A stretch of 64,000 nt of DNA from Hymenobacter rubidus (GTDB lineage Bacteria; Bacteroidota; Bacteroidia; Cytophagales; Hymenobacteraceae), in contig NZ_JAERQF010000001.1 in NCBI RefSeq assembly GCF_016734815.1, positions 124,001-188,000 on the forward strand, given 5' to 3'. The notes below the pieces were generated by a model, which saw only the letters and a program-made list of their open reading frames with translations, did not search any database and was not told the DNA's origin. Numbering within the stretch: the first letter of the stretch is position 1; each line of letters opens with the position of its first letter. Both the position numbers and the translations under genes were made by a program. Of this stretch, positions 59,846-64,000 are shown one piece after another.

Positions 59846-61066
59846 TTACTGCCCCACCCGCACACGCTGGCCCACGTTGCCCAGCAGCCATTCCTGGCGG
59901 AAATTCAAATACACACCAAACGAGAAGTCCAGCAGCTTGGCGTTGAAATCATAGAGTGGCTCGACGCGCACGGTAAGCGCTGCCGCGTCCGAGATACGGA
60001 AGTCGCGCAAGAGCCGCACCAACAGAATACGCCGCTCACGGTCCAGAAAATCCGGGTTCGACACCGTGCGCGAGGCACTCTGATACAGGTCGCCCCCCAG
60101 CGGTGCAATGAAGCGCGAGCCGCGCCAGTAGCTCAGCATCACGTCGGCGTAGCGCGTTTCGAGGGTGGTGTTCAGGTACAGGCCCTGGCCGTATTTGAAG
60201 GGCAGTTGGCCTTCAGTGGGCGAATGGTCCTGGAAGCCGAGCACGTAGCCGTTGAAGCGCAGGGCGCGGTGGCGGTTGCCCAGCATCATGCGGGCCTCAA
60301 CCCCCAGCGCTTCATTAAAAAGCGTTTGCAATGGTTTGTCAAGCGTGTCTATCTGCCCGCCGTGGTGGATAGCCGTGAACTGGAACGGGAGCGCCACCTG
60401 AATGGCGCTTTCGGGCCGCGTCAGGCTGTAGCTGCTGCTCAGGCCGCCCGCAATTTCCTCCTGGTAGTTGCTGTAGCGGTACTGCTGCCGCTGCCAGTCC
60501 ACCCACACATCCAGGAATAGCTTGTTGCTCAGGTAGCGATACTGCAACCCCTCTTCCAGCGGATTTAGCATCACCCGCTCGAAATTGAATAGTGGCTCGA
60601 TGTAATTGTGATTGAGATTAGAACGAATGTTGCCAAAGATGAACTGCTGATTGCCCTTCGTCCAGGTGGCGCGGTAGGTGGGCCGCACCTGCTTCAATTG
60701 TGGGTTGCCGAAGTCTTTCCACAGAAACACGCCGCCTTCGATGCGCAGATTGTTGGTAGGATAATAGACCAGTTGCGGATTCAACTGTGTACCGAACAGG
60801 GTGTAGCCGTCGACAATCTTATTGAAGTACTCGTTGTCTTTGAAGAAAGTGAAGGAATTTAAAGAAAGACGTAGCTGACCTACATTCGAATCAGGAGCAA
60901 TAATTCTGAGTTTATATTCATGTAAGGGATTTCCTAGAAAAAGAGAAGGCCATTTAATACCTGGCTCTACGTTTGTAAACGCCCGATTATTTAGTTGCGC
61001 CCGCGCTTCTCCCACTCTAATTAGCAGAGCCACAAGGCCAACTAATATTTTTAGATAAATCCGCAT
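59846..61066 (-). CDS. Predicted outer-membrane beta-barrel protein
   Basis: The 406-residue protein has a signal peptide ending EARAQ (about residue 24). It then shows alternating hydrophobic strands with many Tyr and Phe residues: VYYPTNNLRIEGGVFLWKDF, LQYRYLSNKLFLDVWVDWQRQQYRYSN, and the final LLDFSFGVYLNFRQEWLLG. This looks like an outer-membrane barrel. No family name can be given with confidence. It is divergent from recA and convergent with the acetyltransferase. Confidence 0.75.
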   Translation of the reverse strand: MRIYLKILVGLVALLIRVGEARAQLNNRAFTNVEPGIKWPSLFLGNPLHEYKLRIIAPDSNVGQLRLSLNSFTFFKDNEYFNKIVDGYTLFGTQLNPQLVYYPTNNLRIEGGVFLWKDFGNPQLKQVRPTYRATWTKGNQQFIFGNIRSNLNHNYIEPLFNFERVMLNPLEEGLQYRYLSNKLFLDVWVDWQRQQYRYSNYQEEIAGGLSSSYSLTRPESAIQVALPFQFTAIHHGGQIDTLDKPLQTLFNEALGVEARMMLGNRHRALRFNGYVLGFQDHSPTEGQLPFKYGQGLYLNTTLETRYADVMLSYWRGSRFIAPLGGDLYQSASRTVSNPDFLDRERRILLVRLLRDFRISDAAALTVRVEPLYDFNAKLLDFSFGVYLNFRQEWLLGNVGQRVRVGQ

Positions 61067-61169
61067 ATATTTCGCCTTTCAACGGCACCAAACAACTGGT
61101 CTTTCTGTTAGAAAAAGCCGCCGCAAAACAGCCCATTCGGGGCTTTTGCTAAAGAATAGATTTATTCGA

Positions 61170-61198
61170 TTGCGACCCGGCCAAAACCGTTAACTTTA
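61170..61198 (+). promoter_or_regulatory. Candidate promoter of recA
   Basis: TTG at 61170-61172, an 18-base spacer and TAACTTTA at 61191-61198, which differs from TAnnTTTG in the last base. The ATG is at 61233. Confidence 0.5.
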
Positions 61199-61232
61199 CC
61201 AAACCTAACCCGTTTTTCTTAAACACCCCCAC

Positions 61233-62339
61233 ATGGCACTAGCTACCAAAGCGGCCCCGAAAGCCGAAAAAGCAGAGAAGGGCGAAGTGAACACCGCCGC
61301 CGAAAAGATGAAAGCCCTGCAGCTCACGCTGGACAAGCTGGACAAAGCCTACGGCAAAGGCACCGTGATGAAGCTCTCCGATAACAAGGTGGGCGACATT
61401 CCGAGCATCAGCACGGGCTCGCTTTCGCTGGATATTGCTCTCGGCATTGGCGGCGTGCCCCGCGGCCGCGTGATTGAAATCTACGGCCCGGAATCGTCGG
61501 GTAAGACGACGCTGACGATGCACATGATTGCCGAAGCGCAGAAGAAAGGCGGCATGGCCGCGTTCATCGACGCCGAGCACGCCTTTGACAAATCGTACGC
61601 CGAAAAACTTGGTATTGACACGAGCAACCTGCTCATCGCCCAGCCCGATAACGGCGAGCAAGCTCTCGAAATCGCCGACCAGCTGATTTCCTCGGGTGCC
61701 ATCGACATCATCGTCATTGACTCCGTGGCCGCTCTGGTGCCGAAAGGCGAACTCGAAGGCGACATGGGCGATTCGAAAGTGGGCCTGCACGCCCGCCTCA
61801 TGAGTCAGGCCCTGCGCAAGCTCACCGGCACCATCAACAAGACGGGCTGCTGCTGCGTGTTCATCAACCAGTTGCGCGAGAAAATCGGCGTGATGTTCGG
61901 CTCGCCCGAAACTACCACCGGTGGTAACGCTCTGAAATTCTACGCTTCCGTGCGCCTCGACATTCGTCGTATCGGCCAGATTAAGGAGGACAAGGACAAC
62001 GTGACCGGCAACCGCACCAAGGTGAAGGTGGTGAAGAACAAAGTAGCGCCGCCCTTCAAGGTAGTTGAGTTCGACATCATCTACGGCCAGGGCATTTCGA
62101 AAGTCGGCGAAATCGTCGATTTGGGTGTCGATATGGGCATCATCGGCAAGTCGGGCTCGTGGTTCAACTACGGCGACACCAAAATCGGCCAGGGCCGCGA
62201 AGCCGTGAAGACACTGCTGCTCGACAACCCCGAGCTGGCCGCCGAAATCGAAGACAAAATCCGCACCATGGCCAAGGGCGACGAGGACGTCATCCCCGTC
62301 GACATGAGTATTGCCGACGACGGCGAGGACACCTTGTAA
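61233..62339 (+). CDS. recA: Recombinase RecA
   Basis: The 368-residue protein has the recombinase core: Walker [10 protein letters not shown] (about residues 85-93), [20 protein letters not shown] (Walker B and L1 region) and [34 protein letters not shown] (L2 region). The N-terminus has a short lysine/alanine-rich extension before the core. It promotes homologous pairing and induces the repair response. The acidic tail ends in EDTL. A strong terminator follows. Confidence 0.98.
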   Translation: MALATKAAPKAEKAEKGEVNTAAEKMKALQLTLDKLDKAYGKGTVMKLSDNKVGDIPSISTGSLSLDIALGIGGVPRGRVIEIYGPESSGKTTLTMHMIAEAQKKGGMAAFIDAEHAFDKSYAEKLGIDTSNLLIAQPDNGEQALEIADQLISSGAIDIIVIDSVAALVPKGELEGDMGDSKVGLHARLMSQALRKLTGTINKTGCCCVFINQLREKIGVMFGSPETTTGGNALKFYASVRLDIRRIGQIKEDKDNVTGNRTKVKVVKNKVAPPFKVVEFDIIYGQGISKVGEIVDLGVDMGIIGKSGSWFNYGDTKIGQGREAVKTLLLDNPELAAEIEDKIRTMAKGDEDVIPVDMSIADDGEDTL

Positions 62340-62367
62340 TCGGCGTAACTCCGTCAGGATAAAACGC

Positions 62368-62400
62368 AAAGCCCGTTGCCGATGGTAACGGGCTTTTTTT
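62368..62400 (+). terminator. Terminator after recA
   Basis: AAAGCCCGTT (62368-62377) pairs exactly with AACGGGCTTT (62387-62396), followed by TTTT. Confidence 0.92.
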
Positions 62401-62407
62401 ACGTCCG

Positions 62408-62415
62408 TATCTTTG
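62408..62415 (+). promoter_or_regulatory. TATCTTTG promoter box of the DUF3108 gene
   Basis: TATCTTTG at 62408-62415, directly behind the recA terminator. The ATG at 62481 is 66 bases downstream. Confidence 0.6.
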
Positions 62416-62480
62416 TAGTGAAATATTGGACTGGCATTGCGTTTGTCTAAGCCCGGTCCGCGCTACTTCTCTTTATTATT

Positions 62481-63299
62481 ATGAACCGCCGCTGGCTCTT
62501 TTTTACTCCTGCTATTCTTTTGTTATTAGCCGCTGCGCACCCGGCCCTGGGCCCCGGCGATGCTGTTCGCAGCATTCCGCAGTCCAGCTTTGGGCGCGGC
62601 GAAACCATTAAATACACCGTACACTACGGCCTCATCAACGGCGGCGAGGCCACGGTGGAAACCGCCGGCAACCTGGAACGCGTGAACGACCGGCCCTGCT
62701 ACAAGGCCACCGTAAGCGGCAAAACCACGGGCTCGTTCGACTTTTTTCTGCGCATCCGCGACCAGTGGCGGGCCTACATCGACACGACCAGCATCTTGCC
62801 CCTGCGGGCCCAGCGCGACATTGCCGAGAAAAACTACCGCAAAAAAGAAACCGTCGACTTCGACCACCTGCGCGACATTGCCGAGGTGCAGGACCACGAC
62901 AAGGACAACCCCAAGCACAGTACCGTGAAGGTGGCCAATAACACCCTGGAGCTGGTGAGCGGCTTCTACTACCTGCGTACCATCAATTTCGACCGCATGC
63001 GGGTGGGCGACGTCATCAAGATGCCTGGCTTCTTCGATGGCGACAATTTCATATTGGAAGTGACTTACAAAGGCCGCGAAACCGTGGAAACCAAAGCGGG
63101 CGATGTGCGCACGTTTAAGCTGGTGCCCAAAATGCCAAACAACAAGCTTTTCCGGGGCGAGAATGCCATTTCGGTGTACTTGTCCGACGACCGCAACAAG
63201 ATTCCGGTGCTGTTTCAGGCCGAAATGTTTGTGGGCACGGTGAAGGTGGACATGGTGAGCTATAAGGGCCTGAAAGCGCGCCTGAACATGGTTAACTAG
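62481..63299 (+). CDS. DUF3108 family exported protein
   Basis: The 272-residue protein has a signal peptide (LFFTPAILLLLAAAHPALG) and the DUF3108 pattern: FGRGETIKYTVHYGLINGGEATVE (about residues 37-60), GSFDFFLRIRDQWRAYIDT, and VETKAGDVRTFKLVPK. It is probably a periplasmic beta-rich protein; the function is unknown. It has its own promoter and is followed by a terminator. Confidence 0.9.
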   Translation: MNRRWLFFTPAILLLLAAAHPALGPGDAVRSIPQSSFGRGETIKYTVHYGLINGGEATVETAGNLERVNDRPCYKATVSGKTTGSFDFFLRIRDQWRAYIDTTSILPLRAQRDIAEKNYRKKETVDFDHLRDIAEVQDHDKDNPKHSTVKVANNTLELVSGFYYLRTINFDRMRVGDVIKMPGFFDGDNFILEVTYKGRETVETKAGDVRTFKLVPKMPNNKLFRGENAISVYLSDDRNKIPVLFQAEMFVGTVKVDMVSYKGLKARLNMVN

Positions 63300-63348
63300 G
63301 TTGTGGTTGCCACTACAGGAAGGCGGCCCATAACCCCGACCGTATATT

Positions 63349-63379
63349 GCCCCGGTGCAGTTGCATTGGGGCTTTTTTT
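63349..63379 (+). terminator. Terminator after the DUF3108 gene
   Basis: GCCCC (63349-63353) pairs with GGGGC (63368-63372), with an inner TGCA/TGCA pairing, followed by TTTTTTT. Confidence 0.75.
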
Positions 63380-63439
63380 AGCGCCCATTTCCTTCATCCT
63401 TCATTTCATTCCCGCAATACCGCCCGGCTAGTCCGCCTT

Positions 63440-64000
63440 ATGCAAAGTATCCAGCACCTGATTGCCAACTTTGCGATAGTGCCCGTGGTCGTTGCGGTTC
63501 TTGTCGGGCTGGTGCGGTACCGACGGCTCGAACCGGAGCAGCGCTACCTGCTGGCGCTGGTGTCGGCGTCGCTGCTGATGGAAATAGCGTCCCGGACGCT
63601 GCACGTGTACAAGCGACCCAACCTTTTTTTGGCGCCCATTGATACCACCATCGAGTTTTGCCTGCTGGCGCTCATTTACCGGCGGGTGCTGCGGCCTTCG
63701 CTGCTCAGTCGCCTGGCGCCGCTGCTCATCGCCGGCTTCGTGCTCGGTTCGGCCCTGACGTATTCTCCGCGCCTCGACACCGTGCAGTTCAGCCCGGTGC
63801 AGCACTTCATCGAATGCGTGCTGGTGCTGGCGTTCGTGGCCGGCTTCTTTCACCACGAAATCAGCCAGCCGGTCGTTACCAAACGGTTGGAACGCGAGCC
63901 GGCTTTCTGGATTTCAACGGCTGCGCTGCTGTATTTTTTGAGCAACAGCCTGATTTTTCTGTCCAGCAATTACGTTCTCACCCTTTCCCTAACGCTCAGC
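63440..64000 (+). CDS. Multi-pass membrane protein, N-terminal part
   Basis: The gene starts with ATG 63440 and remains open for 187 codons to the right edge. It has at least five hydrophobic helices: IVPVVVAVLVGLV (about residues 13-25), LLALVSASLLM, TIEFCLLALIY, LLIAGFVLGSAL and VLVLAFVAGFF, followed by another near the edge. The family is not recognised; similar membrane regions occur in front of histidine kinases or other output domains in Bacteroidota, but no output domain lies within the window. The protein is incomplete. Confidence 0.75.
   Translation, partial: MQSIQHLIANFAIVPVVVAVLVGLVRYRRLEPEQRYLLALVSASLLMEIASRTLHVYKRPNLFLAPIDTTIEFCLLALIYRRVLRPSLLSRLAPLLIAGFVLGSALTYSPRLDTVQFSPVQHFIECVLVLAFVAGFFHHEISQPVVTKRLEREPAFWISTAALLYFLSNSLIFLSSNYVLTLSLTLS

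Overview
This 64 kb window reads as chromosomal DNA from a GC-rich member of the Bacteroidota, most like Hymenobacter or a close relative in the Cytophagales. I infer this from gene content and signals, not from a database search: a one-piece SecDF, type B ribosomal protein L31, Por/T9SS C-terminal sorting domains on secreted proteins, DUF5777 and BatD proteins, a GlmU-like protein beside holB, and many promoters of the Bacteroidota form TAnnTTTG with an upstream TTG about 20 bases away. No phage, insertion sequence, integrase, CRISPR array, rRNA or tRNA was recognised.

Layout. 1-7.4 kb: end of hemC, holB, a GlmU-like protein, rpmE2, rdgB, udk and small hypothetical genes. 7.8-10.7 kb: a tandem pair of T9SS-exported paralogues. 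11-14.5 kb: a small membrane protein and secDF. 14.8-19.1 kb: an ECF sigma factor overlapping a protein with an inner-membrane helix and a C-terminal outer-membrane-like barrel, then a cytochrome c, YceI, DUF5777 cluster. 19.2-23.5 kb (minus strand): nfuA, PAP2, aroC, batD. 23.7-29.2 kb: three consecutive two-gene cassettes of Tat-type ferritin-like proteins. 29.4-34.3 kb: queG, ruvB, a HIRAN protein and a T9SS FG-GAP protein. 34.3-39.7 kb: acyl-CoA dehydrogenase, a TonB-receptor remnant, a GNAT, an NR-kinase/aldose-epimerase fusion, pnuC and a rhodanese. 39.7-40.8 kb: an AT-richer patch with a lipoprotein gene. 40.8-50.2 kb: DUF2071, hrpB, desaturase, FRG, SDR, esterase, guaB. 50.3-53.3 kb: an Rsb-type partner-switching module (SpoIIE phosphatase, STAS, HATPase). 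53.5-64 kb: two parvulin chaperones, moxR, small genes, recA, DUF3108 and a membrane protein cut by the window edge.

The most striking features are: (i) the ferritin-like array, in which pairs 1 and 2 keep predicted di-iron ligands while pair 3 has lost some; (ii) the sigma factor/trans-envelope barrel pair; (iii) ten copies of one long hairpin repeat, with paired base changes in the two arms and all in gaps between same-direction genes, alongside several unrelated hairpin families; (iv) one such hairpin carried in frame inside hrpB; and (v) targeting modules (Tat lipoprotein signal, T9SS sorting domain) kept nearly identical between neighbouring paralogues whose bodies have diverged.

Start codons were chosen by N-terminal family fit, signal peptides and promoter position, because Shine-Dalgarno sites are weak in this group. 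All functions are inferred from reading the proteins; none was confirmed by search.
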